A DNA stretch of 64,000 nt from Liolophura sinensis (lineage: Eukaryota; Mollusca; Polyplacophora; Chitonida; Chitonidae), in contig NC_088297.1 of NCBI RefSeq assembly GCF_032854445.1, forward strand, positions 11,618,163-11,682,162, given 5' to 3'. Below, in pieces: positions 1 through 10,769 of the stretch; position 1 is the first letter of the stretch, and every line of letters begins with the position of its first letter. A program made the translations under genes and the position numbers. The notes under the pieces are model-generated. The model was not told the origin of the DNA. It made no database searches and saw nothing but the letters and a program-made list of their open reading frames with translations.

Positions 1-360
1 ATCAAGATTCAGTTCACCTGAGCAGAAACAGTCGAGTCTTTGGGTTAAATAAAAAAATCACACCTGGGTGGATAAAACTGATAGTCTCAATCTGCATGAT
101 TTTGCTTATTTCAAACTCCTATATCTCAGCTGTGCAACATCACCGAAATATATAAAGCTGTGCTCATTAAAGATCCAATGTGATGCTTTAGCAATAAATA
201 TATAAACATTTTGTCTAGTGTTGTCTTATCTTTCAAAGCAAAAAAACTATTTATGTGCATTTGAGCAGATTTAATTACCATCACATGAACATTCTTTTTG
301 ATATTCTACATGTACTAACTCCATCAGTTGCCCTTTAACAAGGTCACTGAAGCTACTGAC

Positions 361-530
361 CAGCGTCCAAAAGTTTGACCAGTTCTGGCCCTTTGTCCAT
401 GTCTACTGTGACGTTCTCTATGTATGGGGTGGTCAGAAGCTCCACAAACACAGCCAGGCGCTTCTTCAGGCACTGCCGCGACTCGTCCAGTCTCTTTCCA
501 CACTCCTCCGGGTGATACTTGGCCTTAAAC
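361..530 (-). CDS. SRRT: SRRT coding exon 5 (last in window)
   Basis: 170 nt, phase 2 in and phase 1 out, acceptor CTTAAG (a weak pyrimidine tract) and donor GTCAGT. It encodes [13 protein letters not shown] through VKLLDA. Downstream exons lie beyond position 1. Confidence 0.88.
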
Positions 531-3500
531 CTTAAGTTTTCAGGGAATGAAAGGAAAAAGGAAAACAAAACACCGTTTCAGAGATAAATACTGAGATAAG
601 TACTTTTTAACTTTTCTTTTAAAAAATTGGTTGTATATACAGAACGCATTTCATTAAGATAGGCATGAGAGCAGTTTTGAGGTTCACAATACTCCTTTCC
701 ATGTGTGTAATTAATAAAGGGACTGTGAATCCTCAAATTCTGCCTGGGGATTATCTGATGTACGGAAACAATAAAACTTCGTTGTTCACTTTTCAAACAA
801 AGAAAAAAACCGAAAAAAAACCCCACTTGCTTTCATCTACTGACAACTCGATACAAGTTGTGTGTTCTATTTTCAACGCAACATTCAACAAATTTTCACG
901 TATACAATGGCGATCAATTTTCCCCAGGACAACCATCAAGCCATAAATGTTATATGCTGCTCTGGTTCTTAAATCTACGTCAAATAATCCAAAAAATATA
1001 CCCTAAATTTCGTCCATGACTAACTGTACCCATATTTCCTGAATCTGAGAGTTTTATTGAGTTTAGAAAGATGCTTTGAGGTTTGCCTGGAGCATGGGAA
1101 TATACTCAACTGGAAAATTGTAAGTTTCAGGACCAAAAATGATATTTTGGGACATTTATTTCCTTCTAAAAATGCAGTTCCGAGGGTGAAATTTAGGGCC
1201 ACTTAGAGTACGTCTGTATGCCAACGGCTTCCCGTTAGAGTTCACATTTAGCAGAAACTATAGCAGCACCCCTCAAGCTGCTACAGTCTGTGTGTATACT
1301 AACAACTCAGATCGTAAATGCACTATCTCAAAATCAGCCAAGAGATTCTTATTCCAAGGCATGGCAAGATGCATTTTACAAGGAAGGTGCTACACTTTTA
1401 TTTTAATTGTTCATTTGTTTAATTTCCTCCGCCGTATTTCAGCCATACAAAATGAACAGCCATATTTAAAAGACGGCTTGGTCAACCCGACCTTATATTT
1501 GAAGCAAATCAGAATTACCAATGGACAAGTCTTGATATTGCCTTAGCTCTTGAACTTCTTATTCAACACATCTGCCATCAAACTAAAAGTGCTACAGTGT
1601 TAGGTATATGCGAATGTGTGGAAGCAATAGAATATCATAAATATTCATAAACAAGTTAGTGGCTAGTGTATTCCACAGCTTGTAAGAAGCAAAGAAATCA
1701 AATACTAGTCTCACATGATGATAGGTTCCACCAATTCGTATTTTTTTTCATACAAATATTTCCTGTATACCGTACAATACTAGTGCAGCATAACAATGTG
1801 TGAATGGTTTATTTTCAAAACTTAAGGGCTAGGTAGTAATCAGATTCATTAGGCAAAAACAAATTTAATATTAAAATTCTGGAAAAAATACACTAGTATA
1901 TAAAGGGTTTCGTAAGTATTTGGGCAAACAATAATTATTAATCAGTAATGATTTAGACTTATGCATTAAAATAAGCAAGGACAGCAAGTACTGGGGTGAT
2001 TATTATGTATTTTGTCTTTCAAAAAAATTTGGGGTAACTAAATGTTACACTGATTAGTCTATAACGCCGTTTTCGTAAAATTTACAAGAGATACTTTTCC
2101 CTCTAGAGCCTCTACTCTCATTTCTAGAGGAAGCAGCTCTATGAAGTTTTACAAATATGGCCTCCGTGGGTTAATAGATAGAGGAACTTTGAGGTATTTG
2201 TGTCATGAAAGGGAAGCCTTTCAACATATTTGGTAACCATGGCAATACGAACAGATACATTTACCTGTCCGTGACTGAGGTGTTGAGAGATCTACATACC
2301 CAGTCGCGGAGTGACGCTCGTAACACGCTGCTCCACCAGCGTTTAATACCACAACAACGGTGCAACAACAACACCGGCATTTCAAGCCCCTAACTACGAC
2401 CCTACTAACTTTGAGATGGAGCTACACTGCTTTTGAGCAGTGCCCTACATATGCTAATCTGTGCAAATCCAGGAGCAGCCACGATGATCTCTGACCTCTC
2501 GTCTCCATGGAAATCAGTGAACCTGTCTTTAGGGGGGAAAGAGGTGTTAACCGTTGTGTCACATGACTGGATAAGAAAGACTTTTCAACCAACCATCAGC
2601 AGATATGTAAATTTTTAAACAAATCAGATGGGCTTTTGTGATAAACAGAAATTTGAAATTATTTCATTGAGAAAAGAAGCTTTTAAAATACATTTCAAAC
2701 TTGATGTTACTGCTGCGAAACTGTACACTTGAAATTCAACCTAACGTCATACACTTGACAGCTGGATGTGACTTTACATCATACACTTGACAGCTGGATG
2801 TGACTTTACATCATACACTTGACAGCTGGATGTGACTTTACATCATACACTTGACAGCTGGATGTGACTTTCTTACTGCACTGTGACACAATCAACATGC
2901 AACTTTTCAGAATGACTAGAAAAGAAACAAAAATAATAATTAGGCCTACTAGAGAAAAAACGTTTCCAGGTGGATTTGAATATTTGTCTCTTTTTTTCTT
3001 AAACAGAAGATTTTTTGGAAATAGGGAGAGAAAGAAAAGAAGAGCTACATGTATGAGCAAAATCAGTATCTAAATTCTGACAAGCGCGTAAAATACAGCC
3101 ATTACTTATGGATATCATCACAGCCAGAGAGAGGCTCATGGACTTACCATTCCTCGTCCTTATGAGCCAGGAAAAACTCGTTAATCTGCTGCCGACGGAA
3201 ATCCACCTTATATTCATTGTATTTCTTAATGGCTTCCTGGTCATCGATGTTGTCATCTTGCTGAGAGAGGAACTGTTTAAAGGTGAGCATGGGAGGCTGT
3301 GTGGGGTAGTCCACTTCCTGTCTGTCAAATCATACAAAATTCTACATTCCATATCATAATGATTCCACAGCTAACAATAACAACATGTGAAAAAAAACTT
3401 GCATACATGTAAAATCTTTTCAAGACAATAAAACCTAATTTTGCAAATGAAGTCAAAAGTTATTAATTACCAGTCTAATTATCGCAAGTACTTATACGTA

Positions 3501-6500
3501 AAGGCGGAGAAAACATATAAATGACATAAGTTCAGATGAGAGAGTGTGAAAAGTTATTCCTAAATGTGGTCTTCAATATTTTTCCCCATTTTTCATTAAG
3601 GAGAAAAAGAATCTTGAAAATAATTTTGTATGGTGGGTATTTGGGGCCACCTGTTGGTATTTATAGTATTTGTTTAATAATGTCATAAATGAGGATGTAA
3701 CATAGGTTTAATAAATATTTTTGCACTAGAAATTGTTCTTTTCAGCTAACAAATGTATTAAACCTCAATTTGTATCATATTTATATTTTTAATATATTCA
3801 TAAACATTATCATAATTTAGATTAAATACATGTTTTGATATAAACAACAACTTCACATTCAAATAAATTTATTAGACAAGCATCACATCTTTATTCAGAG
3901 CATTATTATGCAACAACAATAAATACCAAAATTTGATCCCGAATACCCACCATACAAAAATATTTTTTAAAGCCTTTTCTCTTGAAAAAAAAAAAAAATC
4001 ANNNNNNNNNNNNNNNNNNNNNNNNNNNNNNNNNNNNNNNNNNNNNNNNNNNNNNNNNNNNNNNNNNNNNNNNNNNNNNNNNNNNNNNNNNNNNNNNNNN
4101 NNNNNNNNNNNNNNNNNNNNNNNNNNNNNNNNNNNNNNNNNNNNNNNNNNNNNNNNNNNNNNNNNNNNNNNNNNNNNNNNNNNNNNNNNNNNNNNNNNNN
4201 NAAAAAAAAATCACCCAAAATATTAAAGCTCATATTTGCAAATAAATTTTGACTCTCTTTCATCTGATTTTGGCATCATTTTTATGTACACATAAGTTAT
4301 GACAAACAGGATGTAAGCTAGACTACCGATAGTGATCTTTGTTATTTACAATTAGCTTAGGTTAATGATCCCTTCGTGAAAGTGGCTGCTGTACCTGTTT
4401 GGTCCGCCAGGACCTGCGAACTGTCCTTGCTGAGGCATCATACCCCCCATCTCAGGACCCGGACCCCAGTGGTGCGGAGGACCTCCGTGGCCATGCATGG
4501 GGCCTCCACCCCCTCCTCCACTGCCCCCACCGTAAGGCATGTCATTGTAAGGCTGGTAGTTCCCTTCATCCCTGCACAGAGGGAAACAGGAAGTTACACG
4601 CAGACATTAGGGATTTACAATTATTGCCATATTCTATTATTTTCATCAGAACTACAAGACTTAATCATTTGATATCTCATCACACGAGTGATTTGCTCTT
4701 CTCTCTCTCTCTCTCACTCGCTGAAATAAACCATAAGAATTTGTGGCCTGATTCGCCAAAGCCATAACCCAACATATTGAAATCTTTAATTATGACTTAC
4801 TGTAAACCTTTTCCACCCCTAAAGCACTTTTTTCATTGGAATTTTTGCATACAATTACGACGCTAAAAATCATTTACTCGTGTCTGTAAAGATGCAAACT
4901 TCATAAAAACGTTCAAAGTTTTTCTCCACACCCCATAGTTCTCTCGGAAAGATTCAAAATAGTGATTGCAGAGGCAGTTGATAAGGTTGAAGAAATAGGG
5001 TACTGCATTTTATTTACTTATTTATTTATTTGCTGTTTTATGCCGTACTCAAGAATATTTCGCTTACACAAAGGCAGCCAGCATTATGGTGGGAGGAAAC
5101 TGGGCAGAGCCTGCGGGAAACCCACAACCATCCGCAGGCTGCTGCAAGACCTTCCCACATAGGGCTGGAGACGAAGCCAGTATGAGCTGGACTTGAACTC
5201 ACAATGACCGCATTACTGTATTTTAAACAACAATTACAGATTGTAGGTTATAAAATATTACTTTTCATTTATTTATTTATTGGTGTTTACACCATACTCA
5301 AGAATATTTCACATGCATGATGGTAGCCAGCATTATAGAGTATTACTTTTGGCGATGAAACTTCAAAATAAGTTGAACCCTTAAAACACGCTTACAAGGT
5401 CAACAGAACTCTAACATCCTGGCAAAATAAGTGCAACTTACTTAAGCCATACATCAAATTTTAAGTCAAATACAGTAATAAAAAATTTTAAAAAAAGTCA
5501 TACCAGTCGCGTCTCATCCTCTTCATCTGAGGAGGGCTCCCTGGACTGTAGCGCTCTCGACGCCGTGAGTCGTAGCTGTCTCGACTGTACGGATCCCGGT
5601 TACTACGATCTCGACTTCTGCTGCTCCAGACCTCACGATTGCGCCCAGAGGTATTGCGGGACCTGTTCAAACAATGAACACATGTCAGTAAGCAGCAAAC
5701 ATATTTACAATCTAACAGTAACATGTGGACTTATCATTTAATGTTTAGTGCTGTACTTCACCAAGAGTTTGGTATGTACAAATACACGTCCAGAAGCACA
5801 TAAAGGCCTTAAAATGATTGTTTTGATGCCAACACCTCAGGTTTTTGATAAGACATTAATCAAACTTCACTACCCCCCCCCCTCCCCCCCCACCCCGCCC
5901 GGCTCAAAATACCCCACTATATATTGTTTTGTCAAGAGCAGTGGGCTCTACATACATGTAATACACATTGAGAGAATAAAACTCCTAGCATTGGAGGTTT
6001 TTTCAATAACGCTTGTTGTATCAAAATATATGTAAGTAAGTCTCTATGCTTGAGGTCTTAGGCTGTGCATATATTTAATAAATTTTCACCTATATGAGGA
6101 GAAGAAGGAGTCAACTAGGTCTGTGCACATATCCTGTGTCTTTTAGAGGCAGGGTGAGTCCAGGCCGCCAAATGCTGCCCCCACTGACATGAATGAAGTA
6201 TTATGCTGGAGACACCAGATATGACACCCCCACAATGTCATATTAACAGGCCAATCAGTCCTGTTTCCTTCTTGTGATGTCTCAAAACTGAGTGCCAATC
6301 AAGGCAGCACAAAGTACCATTTTTTTTTACAGTCTTTGGTATGACCTAGCCTGTATCAAACTATCAAAAAATCTGAACAGATATTGGTTTGTCAAGAGCA
6401 CTCTACAAATACACTTAGAACGAGTAAAATACCTAGCAGTGGAGGTGTTTCGATATCGATCGTTGTCCCAGCCATCTCGTCTGCGATCATCTCTCCTGTC

Positions 6501-6572
6501 ATAATCATTCCTCTCCCTACGGAATTTATCTCTGCCCCTCCTTCTATCGTACTCATCATCACTGTCCCCCAT
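361..6572 (-). CDS. SRRT: SRRT/ARS2 (serrate RNA effector), N-terminal part, 5 coding exons
   Basis: ARS2 is a nuclear protein that bridges the cap-binding complex to RNA processing, decay and microRNA biogenesis. Five exons join in phase: 6433-6572, 5504-5662, 4395-4571, 3148-3321 and 361-530 (820 nt, 273 residues plus one base). Seen in order: an acidic start [11 protein letters not shown] followed by an Arg/Asp-rich tract, a second Arg/Ser-rich segment ending MKRMRRDW, a Gly-rich linker ([10 protein letters not shown]), and the start of the conserved core with [25 protein letters not shown] and VKLLDA. These are hallmark ARS2 segments. The start is the first ATG after an acceptor at 6589, and a noncoding exon lies upstream. 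The gene continues off the left edge, so the rest of the core, the zinc finger and the C-terminus are missing here. The intron at 3322-4394 contains an assembly gap. Family assignment is confident. Confidence 0.93.
1003..1205 (+). repeat. Dispersed repeat, relative of 43505-43930
   Basis: It shares TTTCGTCCATGACTAAC, then TTTCCTGA and CTGAGAGTT, and GAGGTTTGC with the copy at 43525-43610. It is unclassified and no coding is seen. Confidence 0.5.
2748..2871 (+). repeat. 32-bp tandem repeat, 4 copies
   Basis: Four near-perfect head-to-tail copies of a 32-bp unit beginning CATACACTTGACAGCTGG, inside an SRRT intron. The last copy diverges at its 3' end. Confidence 0.9.
3148..3321 (-). CDS. SRRT: SRRT coding exon 4 (start of conserved core)
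   Basis: 174 nt, phase 2 to phase 2, acceptor TTGACAG and donor GTAAGT. It contains [25 protein letters not shown] and [10 protein letters not shown], among the best conserved ARS2 blocks. Confidence 0.93.
3505..4300. mobile_element. TTAA-type foldback element, gapped copy in SRRT intron
   Basis: It matches the copies at 36998-37565, 59302-59895 and 61530-62090 along its whole length. Its two halves are imperfect reverse complements: TTCAGATGAGAGAGTG near the left is answered by CTCTTTCATCTGA near the right. The 200-N gap (4002-4201) interrupts its A-tract. Its ends are more decayed than in the other copies. Confidence 0.7.
4002..4201. other. Assembly gap (200 N)
   Basis: Exactly 200 N with A-tracts on both sides. 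Related element copies have a single uninterrupted A-tract at this point, so little real sequence may be missing. Confidence 0.98.
4395..4571 (-). CDS. SRRT: SRRT coding exon 3 (glycine-rich linker)
   Basis: 177 nt, phase 2 to phase 2, acceptor TGCAG and donor GTACAG. It begins with the second half of Trp and [13 protein letters not shown], then a Gly/Pro/His-rich low-complexity linker of about 40 residues. The linker is expected to be disordered and to vary between species. Confidence 0.9.
5008..5212 (-). mobile_element. tRNA-derived SINE copy
   Basis: Minus-oriented SINE with the tail (AAAT)n at 5008, the 3' domain (CCGTACTCAAGAATATTT on the plus strand) and part of the body up to the B-box region GGACTTGAACTCACA. 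The extreme tRNA-like head is missing. Confidence 0.85.
5263..5335 (-). mobile_element. SINE fragment (3' end only)
   Basis: Only the AAAT tail and the conserved 3' domain are left. It lies 50 bp from the preceding copy in the same SRRT intron. Confidence 0.75.
5504..5662 (-). CDS. SRRT: SRRT coding exon 2
   Basis: 159 nt, phase 2 in and phase 2 out, acceptor AACAG and donor GTATGA. It encodes an Arg/Ser-rich stretch ending [11 protein letters not shown], a conserved ARS2 motif. Confidence 0.92.
5868..5898 (+). repeat. Poly-C tract
   Basis: About 30 bases of almost pure C broken by T, A and G in an SRRT intron. It is guanine-rich on the transcribed RNA strand. Confidence 0.8.
5925..6030 (-). 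pseudogene. Decayed duplicate of SRRT first coding exon 3' end
   Basis: The plus-strand stretch TTTGTCAAGAGCA, then GAGRRTAAAA, CCTAGCA and TGGAGGT parallels 6389-6455, which spans the real exon-intron border. At the position of the real donor (CTAG|GTATTT on the minus strand) this copy reads CTAG|GAGTTT, so the donor is lost. The coding part is no longer intact. Confidence 0.55.
6120..6310 (+). repeat. Dispersed repeat, relative of 29925-30065
   Basis: It shares GAAGTATTATGCTGGAGACACC and ATATGACACCCC with the copy at 29938-29990 (GAAGTATGATGCTGAAGACACC). Part of the motif also occurs near 8880-8915. It is unclassified. Confidence 0.5.
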
Positions 6573-6588
6573 CCTGTGTCACGGTGTC
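6433..6588 (-). CDS. SRRT: SRRT first coding exon (coding 6433-6572, 5'UTR 6573-6588)
   Basis: The acceptor TTTCAG ends at 6589, 16 nt of 5'UTR follow, then the ATG at 6572-6570. It encodes 46 residues plus two bases (phase 2) and ends at a GTATTT donor. The protein is almost all Asp, Arg and Glu. A decayed copy of the donor end lies at about 5925-6030. Confidence 0.9.
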
Positions 6589-6617
6589 TGAAAGCTGATA
6601 AATATGAAATAATGTAT

Positions 6618-6780
6618 TAAAGGAGAAGGTGGAGTGTAATGACACAATATCAAATGAAAGAGCATGAAAAGTTCTTGCATGTATAGTCCTTACTATTTGG
6701 GTAATTGAGACCATCTCTTGATATATCTTGCCAATGCATGATAATGTTCAAAATAAGGATGTGACAAGGATGCTTTCTGA
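6618..6780 (+). mobile_element. Fragment of TTAA-type foldback element
   Basis: It begins TTAAAGGAGAAGG and continues with AAATGAAAGAGCATGAAAAG, matching the left end of the full elements, then degenerates. It lies in the first SRRT intron. Confidence 0.5.
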
Positions 6781-7365
6781 GAGGTGGTGATGGGCTCAGA
6801 GCTCATAGCACAATGATCATTTAGTTGAAGTTAAATTTGGGAGCTGCTATCGTGGACTTCATCTAAATTGAGCTGGCATGCGGATATGTTCTTTGAGAGA
6901 CAGGGATGGATCAGTGTTATGAATGTCAGAATTCTAAAATAGTACACCAAGACCATGTAGACTTTTGTGGACTAAGGCCTAATGAATTGAATGTTTACAT
7001 GTGAATTGGAAAAAACTCTTACTACGGCGTGAACCTGCAAATTTGAAAACTGCCAAGGCAGTTCGTTCCGATATTTCCATTGTTCATTTGTTGACAGCCA
7101 AGCACAAATTAAGCCAGGAACCCCTGTCAAATTCTACAAACACTACAGGGATGGAGATGGACAAACAATGTTGTTGTTGAAAAATCTCCGTGAACTTCGC
7201 AAACAAAAGACTTATGCATGTAAGCATTCCCGAAAATGCGCATCGTCTGTCAGTTAAATGAAGGAAATATCAATAAAATGGTTTATGTACAGACCAGAAT
7301 TCATGCTAAGAATCTGCAATGTACTATCGTAATGTATAAATCAGGAAAACAAGCAAATAATTTAC

Positions 7366-7410
7366 CTCGAAGATAATTTCCTTCCGCTAGCCGGTGCACT
7401 GAGGTCGAAA
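7366..7410 (-). promoter_or_regulatory. SRRT: Probable noncoding first exon and promoter region of SRRT
   Basis: Reading the minus strand, TATCTTCGAG is followed by GTAAAT, a plausible donor whose exon would end at 7366. It lies upstream of the acceptor at 6589 that precedes the SRRT start codon. The 5' end of the exon is not visible; 7410 is a guess. No TATA box is evident. A short open reading frame on the opposite strand starts at 7419. Confidence 0.5.
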
Positions 7411-7418
7411 CGAGGTTG

Positions 7419-7565
7419 ATGGTGAGATTTAAAAATGCGGAACAGGATTTTCTTGAAAATGCGGATAAAGACTTTTTGAAAGAAGATCCACCAATTACGA
7501 AAAAATTAAAACTAAAACGAAGTAATAACTACAATCAAATAAGACCGCTGACAAATATCCCATGA
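7419..7565 (+). CDS. Short open reading frame, unrecognised, divergent from SRRT
   Basis: 48 codons from ATG to TGA. The predicted peptide is highly charged, with an internal echo (NAEQDFLEN and NADKDFLKED) and a basic patch KKLKLKR. It starts about 50 bp from the SRRT noncoding exon on the opposite strand, so it sits in a divergent-promoter position. It may be the first exon of an unseen gene, a small peptide, or chance. I do not recognise it, and no downstream partner exon was found. Confidence 0.25.
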   Translation: MVRFKNAEQDFLENADKDFLKEDPPITKKLKLKRSNNYNQIRPLTNIP

Positions 7566-8087
7566 ACTTTCTTTACTTGTTGTCATTTATTTATTTCCGA
7601 TATGCAGGTGGTGGCTGGGAGAGGGTATCGATCTGAATTAAATTTACTAAATGCACCATTCTTTTTGTCCATATTAATTTATGATACTTGCAACACCATT
7701 TTAATGTTTTGCTATATGTTCAGTTTTGTTTGTGTTAAAATGAGTTCTCTTTTTAAAACAAATGTCGAAGCACACTACCAGCCAGTGGGTGCATGAGCAC
7801 TTGGATCGCTGATGTTGGGGTGTACTTTGGATGTGGTGATAATCAGTAAAAATAAATGTTTCAAAAATGACACTGTAAAGAAAAGCGTTGGGTTCAGAAT
7901 AACGAATTGAATTACCTGTACCACATGCAATAGTATAGGCCTGTCATATAGGAAATATCCTATATTTGCATTACCTGCCCAAATTCTGGGCATTCAATCT
8001 TCTCAGATTTATGATTTGTCATCAGGTATATCATCAGAGGACTTCAAACAAGTCACAAGATAATTGGTAAGTGGTTCTCTTATACAG

Positions 8088-8234
8088 GCAGGTTGTAGGT
8101 ATCCCCTACTTGGGCTCTGATTGATTTTCTCCCACAATAATGCTGACCACAGTTGTACGGTATACATGTAAGTGAAATATTCTTGAGTAGGCCTACAGCT
8201 AGTATAAAACACCAGTCAAAGAAATAAATAAATC
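8088..8234 (+). mobile_element. SINE copy, 5'-truncated
   Basis: Body and 3' domain (ATAAGTGAAATATTCTTGAG type) with an AAAT tail. It contains a small insertion reading GCCTACAGCTAG between the 3' domain and AAACACCAGTC. Confidence 0.75.
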
Positions 8235-8466
8235 ATATACGACCAAGAGTCAAATCCAGTGAATGCCCATTAGTATTTTTTTTCTTGGCTTTTTATAACT
8301 TCATGCTGATCCTAAATTCTTTTACAGCATAATCCACTGATGTGTTATAGGGCATATCACATTTCATTTGCAGGCTTAGTTACCAGAGAGTGTGTGCTTC
8401 TTTCCAGTCCTCACACTGATCCAGTGGTATCTCTTTTAAGTGTCTGAGTTTGCATGTAAGAATTTC

Positions 8467-8620
8467 TCTTTTATTTATTTATTTATTTCATTGGTGTTTT
8501 ATGCCGTACTCAAGAATATTGTACTTATATGACGGCGACCAGCATTACGGTGGGAGGAAACATGGCAGAGCCCGTGGGAAACCCACAACCATCCACAGGT
8601 TGCTGAAGACCTTCCCACGA
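8467..8620 (-). mobile_element. SINE copy, 5'-truncated
   Basis: AAAT tail, 3' domain and the GGGAAACCCACAACCATCC body segment on the plus strand. The tRNA-like head is absent. Confidence 0.82.
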
Positions 8621-9107
8621 ATTTCTTTTAATAAATATGTTTCACTGGGATTTAAAACCCTACTGAAGGGTAATTTGTTGATTGATTGATGGAGGAAACC
8701 AGAACATTGTCTTTTTAAAGAATACTGTATCTCACAGATCACTCAATTTGCAAAATTAATGGTATATATTTTTCATTTTCTTCGATTTGAGAATAACATC
8801 AATTGAAAATTATTTTTGTCATATCCCAGATGTGTGTCCTTTTACCCGACCAATTTTATAGTGCTGCCTCAACAGAACACCAAGCTGAAGACACTGGACA
8901 TGACACCCAATCCTGTAATGATATAGTGACTTCTGAGCCAATCAACAGCCTGCTTAGGCTATCACTTAGGACTGTATGTTGTGTGAGAAGTGACTGAGTG
9001 ATTGATGTTTAATGCCCTACGTACTGAAGTATTTTCGCTTGGGTAATAGTGGAGAGGTTATTGTATATAGTGCCTGGAGGAGCAGGCACATGACCATTGC
9101 AAACCTC

Positions 9108-9230
9108 TTCATTTATTTGATTGTTGTATTACGCCGTACTCAAGAATATTTCACTTATCCGATGACTGCTAGCATTATGGTAACAGGACAATAGGCAGAG
9201 TCCAGGGGAACCCAAGACCTTCACCAGGTT
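9108..9230 (-). mobile_element. SINE copy, diverged
   Basis: The 3' domain ACGCCGTACTCAAGAATATT is clear and the body is diverged. The sequence to its right (9230-9440) belongs to a different tRNA-like repeat. Confidence 0.7.
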
Positions 9231-9450
9231 AGTGGCAGAATTTATCTTCCCAGGTATGATCAGAGAGGAAGCCAACGACAGCATTGTTGAGAGTCTCCTG
9301 TGTCACTGTGCTGCACTGGTATGCGAAACCACTAGGCCACAGATGCCCCAGGAAACAGCCAGAGCTGGATTTGAACATTTGACTTCATTTGTCAAGAACA
9401 TAACGGTTCCTGTGAATCTGTGCTTTAACCAGTTAAGCTAACAAGGCCCT
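9230..9450 (-). repeat. Second tRNA-like dispersed repeat
   Basis: It shares CAGCCARAGCTGGATTTGAAC, then CATTTGTCAAG and AACGGTTCC, with about 17925-18060 (CATTGTTCAAG and AACAGTTGC). The GGATTTGAAC block resembles an inverted B box, suggesting a SINE-related family. The boundaries are approximate. Confidence 0.4.
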
Positions 9451-9628
9451 TATTAGTACCAGGTGAAGAAACGCCCTAATTCACTCAGGCTGGATCAATA
9501 AAATTCAGCCCAACTGCATCCGAATTAAGTAAAACCTATTCTTAGCCTCTCTGCTTGATTAACCCATATTTATTTGGTTGCGTAGGTACCTTTGAATCAA
9601 TCAGAATCGACGCTTCAAATGACTTGAT

Positions 9629-9791
9629 CATGTTGGCTTCCTCTTTTCTGCTTGCAGCAACCTGCGGATGGTAGTGGGCTCCCCCAGGCTCTGCCTGGTT
9701 TCCTCCCAGCATAATGCTGGCCATCATCGTATAAGTGAAGTATTTTTGGGTACGGCGTATAACACCAATCAAATAAATAAATAAATAAATC
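9629..9791 (+). mobile_element. SINE copy, 5'-truncated
   Basis: From the CTGCGGATGG body through the 3' domain to a run of seven AAAT units. Confidence 0.82.
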
Positions 9792-9894
9792 AAATGACTT
9801 GAAGCGCTTATTCCACTTTCGAAAATGTTGAAGGACGATTTGCTGGAGGAAGAGTAGGCTGGGAATAGGCTTTATCCCACTTCACATATACACT

Positions 9895-10128
9895 GTAGTA
9901 CCCTATAATTCATCAACCTTTTTGCATATGAAAGAGAAATTTTCAGAGCAATCCAAATTATGCACATTTATAATCTGATTTTGGAGACAAAACTACATTA
10001 GTTTGGTTGGCCATTTCTTGGGCTTCAGAAAAAGTATAATTTTACCAGCCTACACAGAATAATGCCTTCAGAATATGCTAGAGGAAACACCCTGCGAACG
10101 TGTGAAAAGGTTGAAGAATATTACAGTG
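9895..10128. mobile_element. TIR MITE, TAATTCCTCAACC family
   Basis: The left end TATAATTCATCAACCTTTTTGC and the right end GAAAAGGTTGAAGAATATTAC are inverted repeats. The internal sequence matches the copies at 26006, 48826 and 57151 in reverse orientation. No coding capacity. Confidence 0.7.
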
Positions 10129-10769
10129 ACAAGTCAAAAGGGTGCAGGGTTTACCTGATCTCAAAATACCAAGATTATAAGTTTTCAAAAACCATGCAGT
10201 CAAAATTCAATTTGAACTCTGGCTGGTCTTCTGCCCAGGAAAACACTTTCAACATGGGAATACTTACCAGAGCTTTAACATTCATAGTTTCAGACGAGCA
10301 CCCGAATTCCTCGCAAGCAGCAGGTGATAAATAACATGGACCTAGAAGGGCGAAATGCTGATATTTGACGATTGCTAAAGTTTAAACTATGACAGGACAT
10401 TGAAACAATCATATCTGAAAGACAGATACACCTTAATTACTTTTCCAGAAAGAATTTCTTACCTAAAAACTATACTTTTCAATTTTTATGCTAAAACCTG
10501 GTTTAGTGCCTATCTCACCAGGGTTAAATTCGCTTTGTTTTTACCTTCAGTACTCTAGCCTTGTGACCACAAAGAGTATGTTGATGATTGGCTCAGAGCA
10601 GCTATGACACCACTGCAAAATTATGAACATTCTAGATTCACCGGAAAGTGATCACCTGGAGGCTAAGTAGATTGTAATTACCATGGTAGTTACTGCAGAC
10701 TTATATGGTAGTTACAATTAACTTACCCTACAACCACTTTGTGCAAGGGGATCCAGGGCTAAACAAGAG

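Larger units (their letters stand above)
531..3147. other. SRRT intron between coding exons 4 and 5
   Basis: No exon is recognised here. It holds a dispersed repeat copy at about 1003-1205 and a 32-bp tandem repeat at 2748-2871. The remainder is AT-rich intron with nothing else I can name. Confidence 0.6.

Noticed and set aside
3933-4263. Frames spanning the N tract
   Set aside because: They exist only because N codons are not stops.
10062-10334. 90-codon plus-strand frame
   Set aside because: Its first part lies in a MITE and the remainder shows no family resemblance.
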